This document shows positions 9,382 through 18,846 of a stretch of 63,414 nt of DNA, piece by piece (position 1 is the stretch's first letter; each line of letters opens with the position of its first letter). Origin of the DNA: Uliginosibacterium gangwonense DSM 18521 (GTDB lineage Bacteria; Pseudomonadota; Gammaproteobacteria; Burkholderiales; Rhodocyclaceae); the NCBI RefSeq assembly GCF_000373965.1, contig NZ_KB892835.1, positions 341,668 through 405,081 of the forward strand, read 5' to 3'. The notes beneath the pieces were generated by a model, which saw nothing but the letters and a program-made list of their open reading frames with translations, did no database searches and was not told the DNA's origin. The position numbers were made by a program, and so were the translations under genes.

Positions 9382-10542
9382 TTAAGGTTTCACACTGAAT
9401 TTATAGACGATCTTGCCGCTGTACCAGTCGCCCGGCTTGAGCGTGGTGCTGGGGAAGTGCGCCTTGTTGGGGGAATCGGGGAAATGCGAAGGCTCCATGC
9501 AGAATGCCCCCCGGAAGGCAAAGAGTTTGCCACCCTTGCCCGCATCCAGCTTTGGATCGGCTGAGAGATTGTTGCCGGAGAAGATCTGGATGCCCGGTTC
9601 GGTGGTCCACACTTCCAGGTAGCGGCCCGACTTGGGGTCCAGCGCGCTGGCAGCAAATTCAAGTGCCCCTTCCTTGTTCCGCTTGATGACGTAGTGGTGA
9701 TCGTAACCGTTGGCCAGCTTGAGTTGTTCGAAATCCTGCCCGATGTCTTGCCCAAAAGCTTTGGCCTTGCGGAAATCCATCGGTGTTCCGGCTACATCGG
9801 CCAGATCGCCGGTGGGGGCGAGGTTTTTGTCGATCGGCAGGTATTTGTCGGCATTGACGGTGATACGGTAATCCGAGTTCAGGGTGGTCGGGTCCCCTGC
9901 CAGATTGAAGAAAGTGTGCCCGGTGAAGTTGGCTACGGTCGTCTTGTCGACAGCGGTGGCCGTCCAGTCTATGCTCAATTCATTCTGGTCGTTGAGCGCA
10001 TAGACCACACGCACGGGTAGGGTGCCCGGATAGTTTTCTTCCCCATCGCGGAAGACGTACCACATCTCCACACTGTCGTCCGAGAGTTGGCGGGCGTTGA
10101 ACACCTGGAAGCGCGAACCTTTTGCGCCGCCATGTAGGCTATTGGTGCCGTTGTTGGCGGCAAGCTGGTAATCTTGCCCCGCCAGGGTGAATTTGGCATT
10201 GCCGATCCGGTTGGCGTAGCGGCCTACAAAGGCGCCCATGGAAGGCTGCCCGGCCATGACGGCATCAATGTTGTCAAAGCCCAGCGCCACATCGGCAAAA
10301 ACGCCCTGGCGGTCTGGTACCAGTATTTGCTCAATCTTTGCACCGTAGTTGGTGATCTTGACTACCATACCTTTATGGTTGCGCAAGGCGTAGAGGCTGA
10401 CAGGTTTGCCGTCGACCACTTTCTGGAAATTTTCCGGCTTGAGTTCGTGGGTTTCTGTGGAAAGCTTCACAGTCTGGTTTGCACTGGCCAATGCACTGAG
10501 GCCAGCCGTGGCTAGAATGATTGCAGTGGTGGTTGTACGCAT
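9382..10542 (-). CDS. galM: Secreted aldose 1-epimerase (galactose mutarotase)
   Basis: A 386-residue protein with a signal peptide (residues 1-20, ending ALASA), so it acts in the periplasm or outside. It interconverts alpha and beta anomers of aldoses. Family elements are NHKGMVVKITNYGAKIEQILVPD near the start, the active-site GTNSLHGGAKGS (His), GHTFFNLAGD (His) and the C-terminal EPSHFPDSPNKAHFPST block with the catalytic Glu region. The start at 10542 is preceded by GGAGGAG; an in-frame ATG 13 codons earlier lacks one. It stands alone between the RND operon and msrA, so its physiological sugar is unknown. Confidence 0.9.
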   Translation of the reverse strand: MRTTTTAIILATAGLSALASANQTVKLSTETHELKPENFQKVVDGKPVSLYALRNHKGMVVKITNYGAKIEQILVPDRQGVFADVALGFDNIDAVMAGQPSMGAFVGRYANRIGNAKFTLAGQDYQLAANNGTNSLHGGAKGSRFQVFNARQLSDDSVEMWYVFRDGEENYPGTLPVRVVYALNDQNELSIDWTATAVDKTTVANFTGHTFFNLAGDPTTLNSDYRITVNADKYLPIDKNLAPTGDLADVAGTPMDFRKAKAFGQDIGQDFEQLKLANGYDHHYVIKRNKEGALEFAASALDPKSGRYLEVWTTEPGIQIFSGNNLSADPKLDAGKGGKLFAFRGAFCMEPSHFPDSPNKAHFPSTTLKPGDWYSGKIVYKFSVKP

Positions 10543-10697
10543 GTCTCCTCCATGATGAAGTGTGTTGTTCAAGTGCTGCAATGCTCAAAGAGCAAAGCTA
10601 TTGTAGGGAGAATTAGTCTTACAATTGATTGTGGATTTGATTGAAGGTAAGACAACTATGAATAATTCGAGACCGTTTGTCGCTTGGAGTGAAGCAG

Positions 10698-11267
10698 ATG
10701 ACTGAAGTGCATTCAGACAACGTGCCCGCCCAGGAGACAGCAATCTTTGCCGGTGGCTGCTTCTGGTGCACGGAGGCCGTATTCCAGGCGGTTCGCGGGG
10801 TGATCAGTGTGGAACCGGGTTATACCGGTGGCACTGTGCCGAACCCCACCTACAACCAGGTATGCACAGGGGAGACCGGGCATGTCGAGGCCGTGAGGAT
10901 TGTGTTTGACCCAGCTCAGGTGAAGTATCGCCAGTTGCTGGAAGTGTTTTTCGTCATCCACGACCCGACCCAGCGCAACCGTCAGGGCAATGACATTGGC
11001 CCGCAGTACCGTTCGGCGATCTTTTGGTTTGATGAGCGCCAGGAATTTCATTGCAGCCGGATCATTGAAGAGTTGCGCCGGATTCAGGCCTTCCTTGCCC
11101 CGATCGTGACAGAGGTGAAACCCGCACAGGTGTTCTACCCGGCGGAGAATTACCATCGGAATTACTTCCTGCGTAACCCCGCAATGTCATATTGCCAACG
11201 CATCGTGGCGCCCAAGCTGGTAAAACTTCGCCAGACTTTTGCTGCACTGTGTGCACCGCCAGCGTGA
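10698..11267 (+). CDS. msrA: Peptide-methionine (S)-S-oxide reductase MsrA
   Basis: A 189-residue enzyme that reduces methionine-S-sulfoxide in oxidised proteins. The catalytic GGCFWC motif is at residues 19-24 with the nucleophile Cys21, followed by GVISVEPGYTGG and the conserved HDPTQRNRQGNDIGPQYRS region. I chose ATG 10698, which has GGAG upstream, over a TTG seven codons earlier. First gene of a cluster whose neighbours overlap: its TGA shares bases with a GTG for the next gene. Confidence 0.95.
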   Translation: MTEVHSDNVPAQETAIFAGGCFWCTEAVFQAVRGVISVEPGYTGGTVPNPTYNQVCTGETGHVEAVRIVFDPAQVKYRQLLEVFFVIHDPTQRNRQGNDIGPQYRSAIFWFDERQEFHCSRIIEELRRIQAFLAPIVTEVKPAQVFYPAENYHRNYFLRNPAMSYCQRIVAPKLVKLRQTFAALCAPPA

Positions 11268-12244
11268 GCAGGGCCGGATCTTTGGCTGGCGGGGAGGGGC
11301 TTGCCCTACAGGCTTTGCCTGACAATGTTTATGCGCTCGATAGTGCCTATGTGCGTCCCGGCCTGGATGCCATCCACCTGATTGCCCATCGTGGACGGGC
11401 CGCTTTGGTGGAAAGCGGAACGCAGCATTCCGTTCCCCTTGTGATGGCAGCGTTGGAACAGATTGGTCTGGCCCCCGAGGCGGTCGACTGGCTGCTGCTG
11501 ACTCATATTCATCTTGATCATGCCGCCGGGGCGGGGGCCTTGTTGCAGGCGCTGCCCAACGCCCGGCTGGTGGTACATCCGCGAGGCGTGCGGCATATGG
11601 TCGACCCCTCGCGTTTGTGGGCGGCCACCGTGGCGGTGTATGGCGAGGATTTTGCCCGCCGTGAATATGGCGAACTGCTTCCGGTGGAGCCTGCCCGTAT
11701 CGTTGAGGCGCGTGATGGTCTGGTCATTGATCTGGCGGGGCGGGCCATCGAGGTGGCGGATACCCCAGGACATGCCCGCCACCATGTATGTTATTGGGAT
11801 GGTTTGAGCCGTGGCTGGTTTTCCGGCGATGCGTTTGGTCTCTCCTACCGTGAGACTCATGTCGGCAAGCGGGCCTTTGTGTTGCCTGCCACTACCCCCA
11901 GTCAGTTTGAGCCACAGATCATGCAGCAGAGCATTGACCGTTTGTTGGCGCGGCAGCCCGCCTGCATGTACCTGACCCACTACAGCCGGGTGGAGGATGT
12001 GGCGCGCCTGGGGGCTGATCTGCATCGGCTGATTGACGCCTACGTGGTCTTGGCACAGGATGTGCTGGACGAAAAAGATCCCGTCCGCCAATATGCAGCG
12101 CTTCACGCCAAGCTTGTCGAACTGGTCCATGCGGAATCGGCGCGTCAAGGCTGGGCTGTGCAAGGCGAGGCCGCAGTGGCGTTGTATGCGGTAGACCTGG
12201 CACTTAACGCACAAGGTTTGCAGGGATGGATGAATCAGCTTTGA
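11264..12244 (+). CDS. MBL-fold metallohydrolase
   Basis: A metallo-beta-lactamase-fold hydrolase of about 326 residues. The metal-binding signature THIHLDHAAGAG is clear, with the later ligands in DTPGHARHHVCYW, FSGDAFGLSY and YLTHYSRVED. The N-terminal block AYVRPGLDAIHLIAHRGRAALVESGT is typical of a group of proteobacterial MBL proteins of unknown substrate. The start is uncertain: the GTG at 11264 overlaps the msrA stop (GTGA), and TTG codons slightly downstream, near a GGGGAGGGG stretch, are alternatives. It sits between msrA and tcdA in one operon; a glyoxalase-like or thioester hydrolase role is possible but unproven. Confidence 0.85.
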   Translation: MSRAGSLAGGEGLALQALPDNVYALDSAYVRPGLDAIHLIAHRGRAALVESGTQHSVPLVMAALEQIGLAPEAVDWLLLTHIHLDHAAGAGALLQALPNARLVVHPRGVRHMVDPSRLWAATVAVYGEDFARREYGELLPVEPARIVEARDGLVIDLAGRAIEVADTPGHARHHVCYWDGLSRGWFSGDAFGLSYRETHVGKRAFVLPATTPSQFEPQIMQQSIDRLLARQPACMYLTHYSRVEDVARLGADLHRLIDAYVVLAQDVLDEKDPVRQYAALHAKLVELVHAESARQGWAVQGEAAVALYAVDLALNAQGLQGWMNQL

Positions 12245-12996
12245 AGCTCGGGCGCCGTTTTTCTGGTGTCGGGCGTTTGTATGGCGAAAATGCGGCGGCC
12301 CGTTTTGTGGCGGCCAACGTGTGTGTGGTCGGCATCGGTGGTGTCGGCTCCTGGGCCGCAGAAGCCTTGGCACGTAGCGCGGTGGGGCGGCTGACGCTGA
12401 TTGATCTGGATATGGTGGCCGAATCGAACGCCAACCGCCAGATTCACGCACTCGACGATGTATGGGGGCAAGCCAAGGTTGAAGCCATGCGAAACCGGAT
12501 ATTGGCCATCAACCCTGCATGCCAGGTGCATTGCGTCGAGGATTTTGTGGATGCGGATAATCTGGCGACCCTGCTGGCTGGGCATGACGTGGTGATCGAC
12601 GCGATCGACCAGGCCAAGGTCAAGATTGCCATGGCTGCCTGGGCAGCGAAGACCGGGGCCGCATTGGTGATGGCGGGTGGCGCGGGGGGCAAGCAAGACC
12701 CTACCCGTATTCTGGTCGACGACCTTGCACGTACCGAACAAGACCCCCTGTTGGCCAAGGTTCGGGCCCAGTTGCGCAAGGAACACGGCTTTCCCCGCGA
12801 TCCCAAGCGCCGCTTTGGTATCCCTGCCATTTATTCGACTGAACCCTTGCAACGCCCAACCGTCTGCGAGGGCGATGCGCCGCAAGGTCTGTCGTGCGCA
12901 GGGTATGGCTCGGGGGTCTGCGTGACGGCAAGCTTTGGCTTCTTTGCCGCCGCCAAAGCCCTGGAGCTTCTGGCGGTACAGAAAGGCATGCCATGA
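12226..12996 (+). CDS. tcdA: tRNA threonylcarbamoyladenosine dehydratase TcdA (CsdL/YgdL)
   Basis: A 256-residue E1-like (ThiF/MoeB family) ATPase that cyclises N6-threonylcarbamoyladenosine at position 37 of tRNAs to ct6A. The nucleotide-binding motif VVGIGGVGSWAAEALARS is at residues 31-48, followed by LTLIDLDMVAESNANRQ, and the C-terminal half has the TcdA-specific FGFFAAAKALELL end. It overlaps the preceding MBL gene by 19 bases and its TGA overlaps the ATG of the next gene, so the cluster is translationally coupled. Confidence 0.92.
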   Translation: MDESALKLGRRFSGVGRLYGENAAARFVAANVCVVGIGGVGSWAAEALARSAVGRLTLIDLDMVAESNANRQIHALDDVWGQAKVEAMRNRILAINPACQVHCVEDFVDADNLATLLAGHDVVIDAIDQAKVKIAMAAWAAKTGAALVMAGGAGGKQDPTRILVDDLARTEQDPLLAKVRAQLRKEHGFPRDPKRRFGIPAIYSTEPLQRPTVCEGDAPQGLSCAGYGSGVCVTASFGFFAAAKALELLAVQKGMP

Positions 12997-13352
12997 AGTC
13001 CATCATCCTGTTCGGTCATGGTGCACGTGACCAGGAATGGGCGCAACCCCTGATACGTTTGCAGGCCGTGGTATGCAAACGCCTGCCCGATACGGATGTG
13101 CGCCTGGCTTTTTTGGAATTTATGGCCCCCACGCTTGACCTCGCCATCGATTCCGCCGTCCAGGCCGGAGCGGACCATGTGGCCGTGGTCCCCGTATTCC
13201 TGGCCCAAGGCGGGCATGTGAAGCGTGATGTACCCAATATCGTTGAGGCCGCACGTTTGCGCCACCCCAAGGTCGTTTTTACTCTCAGGCCCGCCCTGGG
13301 CGAGCTGGATCGGGTGATTGAGGCTTTGGCCGAAGGTGTCATTTTGGGCTGA
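12993..13352 (+). CDS. cbiX: Small CbiX/SirB-type chelatase
   Basis: A 119-residue single-domain chelatase of the CbiX-short type. The N-terminal SIILFGHGARDQEW contains the metal-binding His of the family, and PVFLAQGGHVKRDVP the second His. Proteins of this kind insert Co or Fe into sirohydrochlorin as homodimers, serving cobalamin or sirohaem synthesis. No other tetrapyrrole gene is nearby, so the metal cannot be decided. Starts within the ATGA overlap with tcdA. Confidence 0.85.
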   Translation: MKSIILFGHGARDQEWAQPLIRLQAVVCKRLPDTDVRLAFLEFMAPTLDLAIDSAVQAGADHVAVVPVFLAQGGHVKRDVPNIVEAARLRHPKVVFTLRPALGELDRVIEALAEGVILG

Positions 13353-13508
13353 GTCCTTCGCCCGTTTGGGCAATAAGCGGCCCGCCACGCGGGATGGCGC
13401 GTGAAATATGGCTAAGGTGGGTTCCTCGGTATGCGCGGGTGCCTGCCAGACCCGCAGTACCGGTATCAAGCCAAGGTGGCAAGAACCGTTATGTGAGATC
13501 AATGCCCC

Positions 13509-16500
13509 GTGCGTCCACCATCCATGCCTGCATCGTCTCAATTACTGCCAGCCACGACGTTTGCCCTGCCGTTCCGCCGAACGCCTTGGCGATTGGCCGT
13601 GTTCGTATTGCTTTTGGGTGTCACTTTCATCCTGTTGAGTACGTGGTGGGTGCGTGGTCTGGTCGAGCGCGAAAACCAGCAGGTTCGCCACTTGCAGGCC
13701 CAGGCGTTGGCAGACCATCTGGAATACCATCTCAAGGGGCTGCAGGCGAGCCTGGCTCTGTTTGCCGCAAGGATGGGACAAACCTCGCCTGACAATGTGG
13801 CAGCTCTGCGCGAGCTTGCACAGAAATACCCGTTCAATCCAGATGGGGGCTCCGCCTTTGAGCGCCTCTCGCTCGTGAGCGATGTCTCCGGCAATACTTC
13901 CGTCGCCAATATCGTGGCGGCGCCAGAGCATGACAGCGGCCATATCGTGTGGATCACCCACACATTGGACGGAGGGCATCGTCTGCTCGCCGGAATGGAT
14001 CTGGCCGCGTGGCGGCAGCATGCCGAACTGGCCTCCGGTACGCTGCTCGTGCGTATCAGCACCGTGGGTGCATATGGCACACGCCAGACGCTGCTTGATG
14101 AAGCGCCTTCGGGCACTGCGCAGAATCTGCTGTTGAGCAAGGTCATCCAGTCGACGGCGAATGCCGAGTGGGCACTCGATATTTGGCAAAACGATGTGCA
14201 GGTAGGCACCGGTTCTGTATTTGGCTGGTTGCAGATTATTCAGCTTGCCGCCTTGCTCGTGCTGGTGGGCCTGATGTGGATACAGGGCAAGGTTCAGCAA
14301 ACTGCGCATGATGAAGTCAAACGAGTTTCACTGGATGCCGAGCTGAACCGTGATCGCTGGATGCGTGCCCTGGAAGCGACGCATGACGGGGTATGGGAAT
14401 ACGACCTTGCCCACAAAGCCTTGTTCGTGGCCCCCATATGCTTTGAATTAGCCTGCCTGCCCGCTGGAGCGAAAAAGCCGCTATGGGCATTTTTGCGTCT
14501 GTTGGGCAGGGAGCAGCGCAGCCGCATGGTCAGCGCCCTGCGGGCGGCGTGGGACGAAGCTTCAAGGCTGGATGAACTGGTCTGGATACAGGGGGCTGGC
14601 GGCAACAAGCGTTGGTTGCGGATTCGCGGACGGGTGGCCCCGAATCGCAGCTATGTGACTGGCGCAATCTCCGATGTGACCGAAGAGATCGAGTTGGCCC
14701 GTGAGCGCGACCGTTACCAGAGTTTCATGGCCGGGGTGATCGATGCCCTGCCCATGCCGATTTCGGTCAAGGGGGTGGATGGTGCCCTGATCCTGGTGAA
14801 CAAACTTCATGCCCAGTCCTTGCACAAAATGATTGGCGAGTTGATCGGCAAGCGTGCCAACCAGTTGGTGGACTCCCGGATGGCCGAGCAGTTGGAAATG
14901 ATTGATCGGCTCGTCCTTGAAACCGGGCTCACGCATTCCCTGGAAGATTGGTTTGATATCGCGCTGGCCGGGCGCCGAGTCTTTTTGCGTGTCACCAAGA
15001 GCCGTTGCCTGGACGAAAACGGTAAGGCGGTGATTGTGACAACCTATGAAGATCAGACTGAGGTGCGCAGCTATGCCAGACGCTTGGCCGACCAGAATGT
15101 CAAGGTCCAGTCCTTTGTCCAACGCCTGATTGAAACCATTCCCCACCCGCTTTACGTGCAGGATGATGAGAGCCGCTACCTGATTGTCAATGCAGCAATG
15201 GCCGATCAGTGGGGCATGCGGGCAGAAGACATGGTGGGGCGCTCCTCGCGCGAATTGTTTGGCAATGAGCGTGGCGCCTCGCTTGAGGAAGAGGATCGCA
15301 AGGTGATGGCCGGCGAGGTGATCCGCAAGCAGGAAAGTATCTTCCATGCCCGTACCGCCCAGTTAAGGCACTGGGCCGTGACCAAGCGTTCGTGCCTGGA
15401 TATTGATGGCAAGCCGGTGATTGTGGGCTCCAATTATGAACTGACAGACATCCGCCAAGCCGAGTTGGATTTGCGTGCCGCGCTGGAACAGCAGACGCGG
15501 ATGCGCGCATTTCTGCAAGAGACCTTTGATGCCTTGCCTCACCCCTTGTTCATCAAGGATCGCAAGCATCGTTACATCATGACCAACCGGGCGCATGCAG
15601 CATTTCACAACACCCCCCGTGAGCGGATCATTGGCTCCACCTCTTGGGATTATGCGGTGCCGGAAGTGGCACAGAGCATCCATGAAGAAGAAGAGCGCCT
15701 GTTCAATGGCATCAACCATGGGCAGGCGGAATCGGAATATTCGCTGGTGGACGGCAATGGCCGGATTCGGCGCAATCTGGTGCGCAAGGTACTCAGTCGT
15801 GATGCGGAGGGGAATCCCGTTTTGATCGGCATTACGATTGATGTCACGGAATTGCATGAGGCAGAAGCCAGGCAGGCACGTCTGCGCGAATTTTATCAAC
15901 GCCTGTTTGATGCGATTCCCCTGCCGGTTTCGGTCAAAGATACAAACCATGTCTATCAACTGGTCAATAAGGCTTTTTGCGAGGCACATCAGCGCTCACT
16001 TGAAGAAACCCTGGGCAAGAGCACCTGGGATTTCAATACGCCTGAAGAAGCACAATCTACGATAGATCTGGACAACACCCTCTTTCAGCAGGAGCCTGGG
16101 CAGGTGATGGAGCGGGAGTTGCCCCTGCGCTATGCTGATGGCTTGGCGCACGAAGTCATGTTACGCAAAGTGGTGTACGAAGGGGTTGATGGTGAGCGCC
16201 TGATCGTTTCCACGCATACCGATCTTTCAAACCTGCGGGCGGTGGAGCGCAATTTGCGCAGCACCCTGCGGCGCCTGACGACACTGATTGACAATGCCCC
16301 GCTTGGCATCGCCTTGCTGGGTGTCGGGTGTCGCATCCATGGCGTCAACCCATTCTTGGTCAGTTTGTTGGGTTACCATGAAGAGGAACTGCTGGATAGG
16401 GAATATCAAGGCTTGGTGATTGCCAGGTATCGTGAGCTGGATGAGAAAAAGAAAGATGAACTGCGTAGCACCGGGGTGATCCAACCATTTGAGACAGCTT

Positions 16501-17867
16501 TGCTGGCGCAAAGCGGACGCGAAATCCCCGTCCTGGTCAGTGGCGTGTTGGTGCACGAAGATCCCGCCTGCCCCATGTACTGGGTGCTGGTGGTGGATCT
16601 GACCGAACGCAAGCTGGCCGACGAAGCCTTGCATCAGAGTGAAGGACGCTGGCAGTTTGCACTGGAAGGCGCGGGGGACGGAGTCTGGGATTGGCACATC
16701 CCCTCAGGGCAGCTTTACTATTCGCCACGCTGCAAGACGATGTTTGGGTATACGGAAACGGACCCGGAGCCTGGTTTTGACCAATGGTTGCAGAGCGTGC
16801 ATCCTGCAGACGTGGAAGCAGTCAAACAGCGGATTCAAGATCATTTGAGCAAGCGGACGCCGGTGTTCATCAGTGAGCATCGGGAACGCACCAAGAGCGG
16901 TGCTTACATGTGGGTGCTGGGCCGTGGCAAAGTGATTGAGTATGACGAACAGGACGCTCCCTTGCGGATGGTGGGCACCTACAGTGATATTGGCCCACGC
17001 AAGCAGGAGGAAGAGGCGCTGCGCCGCCATCGTGATGATTTGCGGGAACTGGTTGAAGAGCAGACGGCTGGCCTGGTTGCCGCCAAGGATGCTGCAGAAC
17101 GTGCCAATGCAGCCAAGACAGAATTCCTTTCGAATGTGTCACATGAGTTGCGTACCCCTATGCATGCCATTCTGAGTTTTGCCCAGATCGGCGAGGAGCG
17201 GGCCGAGCGCCTGAGTCCCGACAAGCTCAAGGAGTATTTCCATCGCGTGGCAACCAGTGGTGAGCGCCTGCTCAAACTGCTCGACGAATTGCTGGATATC
17301 TCAAAGCTGGAAGCCGGACGGATGGTGATGGATTTGTCCCCATGCTCCTTACAGACTGTGCTCGATGAAGTGGCAAACGAATATGAAGCATTGCTAAGCG
17401 CCAGAAAAATCGAATTGCAACGTGACTATGAAGAGAATTTGCCAAACTTATCAATTGACGCCAAACGAATTGGACAAGTGGTGCGGAATTTGTTGTCAAA
17501 TGCAATAAAGTTCACGCCAGATGGTGGTTGCATTACGATGAAGCTATATTCTGGCCTGATGAACGTCGGGCGCCGACAGTCCGAACGGGTGGAAGTGCGT
17601 TCTGTGACCTTGGATGTCATGGACACGGGGACGGGGATTCCGGAGAGCGAGCTGGAAAGGATTTTCGACAAGTTCGTGCAAAGCAGCCTGAACCGTTCTG
17701 CGGGTGGAACGGGGCTGGGCTTGGCAATTTGCCGCGAGATTGTCCAGGCCCATAGTGGCCAGCTGTATGCCCGTAATCGGGAAGGCGGGGGGACTGTGCT
17801 GGTCGTGCAACTGCCGGTGGCACGTTCGACAGAGCTTGGGTGCGCTGAACACCCCTTAGAACAGTAA
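13509..17867 (+). CDS. Large membrane sensor histidine kinase with about seven PAS domains
   Basis: A 1452-residue kinase (GTG start; ATG 13524 is an alternative, neither has a strong ribosome site). TM1 is near residues 28-47, a periplasmic sensor of about 190 residues follows, and TM2 is near 239-258. Then come PAS-like units starting near residues 276, 405, 535, 661, 793, 920 and 1048. Units two to five share an entry motif (ALPMP, TIPHP, ALPHP, AIPLP at residues 413, 543, 675, 802). A coiled stretch leads to HisKA with the H-box SNVSHELRTP (His1212), then the ATPase with N-box NLLSNAIKFTPDG, G1 DTGTGIPE and G2 GGTGLGLAI. It has no receiver of its own; the next two genes encode receivers. 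Confidence 0.92.
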   Translation: MRPPSMPASSQLLPATTFALPFRRTPWRLAVFVLLLGVTFILLSTWWVRGLVERENQQVRHLQAQALADHLEYHLKGLQASLALFAARMGQTSPDNVAALRELAQKYPFNPDGGSAFERLSLVSDVSGNTSVANIVAAPEHDSGHIVWITHTLDGGHRLLAGMDLAAWRQHAELASGTLLVRISTVGAYGTRQTLLDEAPSGTAQNLLLSKVIQSTANAEWALDIWQNDVQVGTGSVFGWLQIIQLAALLVLVGLMWIQGKVQQTAHDEVKRVSLDAELNRDRWMRALEATHDGVWEYDLAHKALFVAPICFELACLPAGAKKPLWAFLRLLGREQRSRMVSALRAAWDEASRLDELVWIQGAGGNKRWLRIRGRVAPNRSYVTGAISDVTEEIELARERDRYQSFMAGVIDALPMPISVKGVDGALILVNKLHAQSLHKMIGELIGKRANQLVDSRMAEQLEMIDRLVLETGLTHSLEDWFDIALAGRRVFLRVTKSRCLDENGKAVIVTTYEDQTEVRSYARRLADQNVKVQSFVQRLIETIPHPLYVQDDESRYLIVNAAMADQWGMRAEDMVGRSSRELFGNERGASLEEEDRKVMAGEVIRKQESIFHARTAQLRHWAVTKRSCLDIDGKPVIVGSNYELTDIRQAELDLRAALEQQTRMRAFLQETFDALPHPLFIKDRKHRYIMTNRAHAAFHNTPRERIIGSTSWDYAVPEVAQSIHEEEERLFNGINHGQAESEYSLVDGNGRIRRNLVRKVLSRDAEGNPVLIGITIDVTELHEAEARQARLREFYQRLFDAIPLPVSVKDTNHVYQLVNKAFCEAHQRSLEETLGKSTWDFNTPEEAQSTIDLDNTLFQQEPGQVMERELPLRYADGLAHEVMLRKVVYEGVDGERLIVSTHTDLSNLRAVERNLRSTLRRLTTLIDNAPLGIALLGVGCRIHGVNPFLVSLLGYHEEELLDREYQGLVIARYRELDEKKKDELRSTGVIQPFETALLAQSGREIPVLVSGVLVHEDPACPMYWVLVVDLTERKLADEALHQSEGRWQFALEGAGDGVWDWHIPSGQLYYSPRCKTMFGYTETDPEPGFDQWLQSVHPADVEAVKQRIQDHLSKRTPVFISEHRERTKSGAYMWVLGRGKVIEYDEQDAPLRMVGTYSDIGPRKQEEEALRRHRDDLRELVEEQTAGLVAAKDAAERANAAKTEFLSNVSHELRTPMHAILSFAQIGEERAERLSPDKLKEYFHRVATSGERLLKLLDELLDISKLEAGRMVMDLSPCSLQTVLDEVANEYEALLSARKIELQRDYEENLPNLSIDAKRIGQVVRNLLSNAIKFTPDGGCITMKLYSGLMNVGRRQSERVEVRSVTLDVMDTGTGIPESELERIFDKFVQSSLNRSAGGTGLGLAICREIVQAHSGQLYARNREGGGTVLVVQLPVARSTELGCAEHPLEQ

Positions 17868-17879
17868 TGGGACGGGAAT

Positions 17880-18812
17880 ATGGGGGCTTCGCTACTAATT
17901 CTTGACGATGAGCCACTCAATCTGGAAATCATCGGTGAATATCTGATCGATACCGGTTATCAGATGACATTCTTTGATGACCCGGAAGTGGCTTGGAATG
18001 CGCTGGATGCAGAGCCGGACAAGTTCGATGTGATCGTGATGGATCGCATGATGCCCAAAATAGATGGGCTGACCCTGTTGCGTCGGATCAAGGCTGATCC
18101 GCGTATGCAGCACCTGCCCGTTATCATGCAGACGGCTGCCGCGAGTCCTGAACAGGTCAGTGAGGGCTTGGCCTCTGGCGCCCATTATTATCTGACCAAG
18201 CCTTTCCGCTCCGACGCGCTCTTGTCCATTGTGCGTGCGGCTGTGCAGGATGGCGCCCGTTGGGCCGACGTTGCCCAGCGCATCGCCAACCACTCCAGGG
18301 CCTTGGCGCTGATGGGCGAGGGGAGTTTTGAGCTGCGCACCTTGGAAGATGCCCAGGCGCTGGCTGCCTTAGTGGCACTTATGGCACGCGACCCCGATCC
18401 GGTTGCCATGGGTTTGAGTGAATTGCTGGTCAACGGTATTGAGCATGGTAATCTGGGAATCGATTTCCAGACCAAGACCCGCTTGAAGTCCGAAGACCGT
18501 TGGCAGGAAGAAGTTTTGCGGCGTCAGGACTTGACCGAGTATGTGGAGAAGCGTGTTCGTTTGAAGATCGTGCGCAAACAGGATGAATGGCATGTGCGCA
18601 TCGAAGATGATGGAGATGGTTTTGAATGGCAACGCTACCTTGAACTCGCCCCAGACCGGGCCTTCGCGCCTAATGGTCGAGGGATTGCCATTACCCGGAT
18701 GCTGGTGTTCAAGGATATCAACTACATCGGAAAAGGTAACGTGGTTGAAGTTCGCTTTCCCGCCGTAGGGAGCGCATCAGACCCCGTGACAGAGTGCAAG
18801 GGTGCCGGGTGA
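17880..18812 (+). CDS. Receiver domain fused to a SpoIIAB-like serine-kinase/ATPase domain
   Basis: A 310-residue two-domain protein. Residues 1-125 are a response-regulator receiver: acidic pair D9/D10, phospho-acceptor D55 (VIVMDRMMP), T85 and K107 (YYLTKPF). Residues about 150-300 form a GHKL ATPase like anti-sigma factor kinases: N-box MGLSELLVNGIEHGNLGI, G1 EDDGDGF, G2 PNGRGIAITRML. There is no DNA-binding domain. This is the layout expected for the kinase arm of a partner-switching module controlled by phosphorylation. It begins 12 bases after the large kinase with GGGACGGG upstream, so that kinase is the likely phosphodonor. Confidence 0.85.
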   Translation: MGASLLILDDEPLNLEIIGEYLIDTGYQMTFFDDPEVAWNALDAEPDKFDVIVMDRMMPKIDGLTLLRRIKADPRMQHLPVIMQTAAASPEQVSEGLASGAHYYLTKPFRSDALLSIVRAAVQDGARWADVAQRIANHSRALALMGEGSFELRTLEDAQALAALVALMARDPDPVAMGLSELLVNGIEHGNLGIDFQTKTRLKSEDRWQEEVLRRQDLTEYVEKRVRLKIVRKQDEWHVRIEDDGDGFEWQRYLELAPDRAFAPNGRGIAITRMLVFKDINYIGKGNVVEVRFPAVGSASDPVTECKGAG

Positions 18813-18846
18813 CAGGCGCAGGATAGAAGAATACCGGACGCAATAA

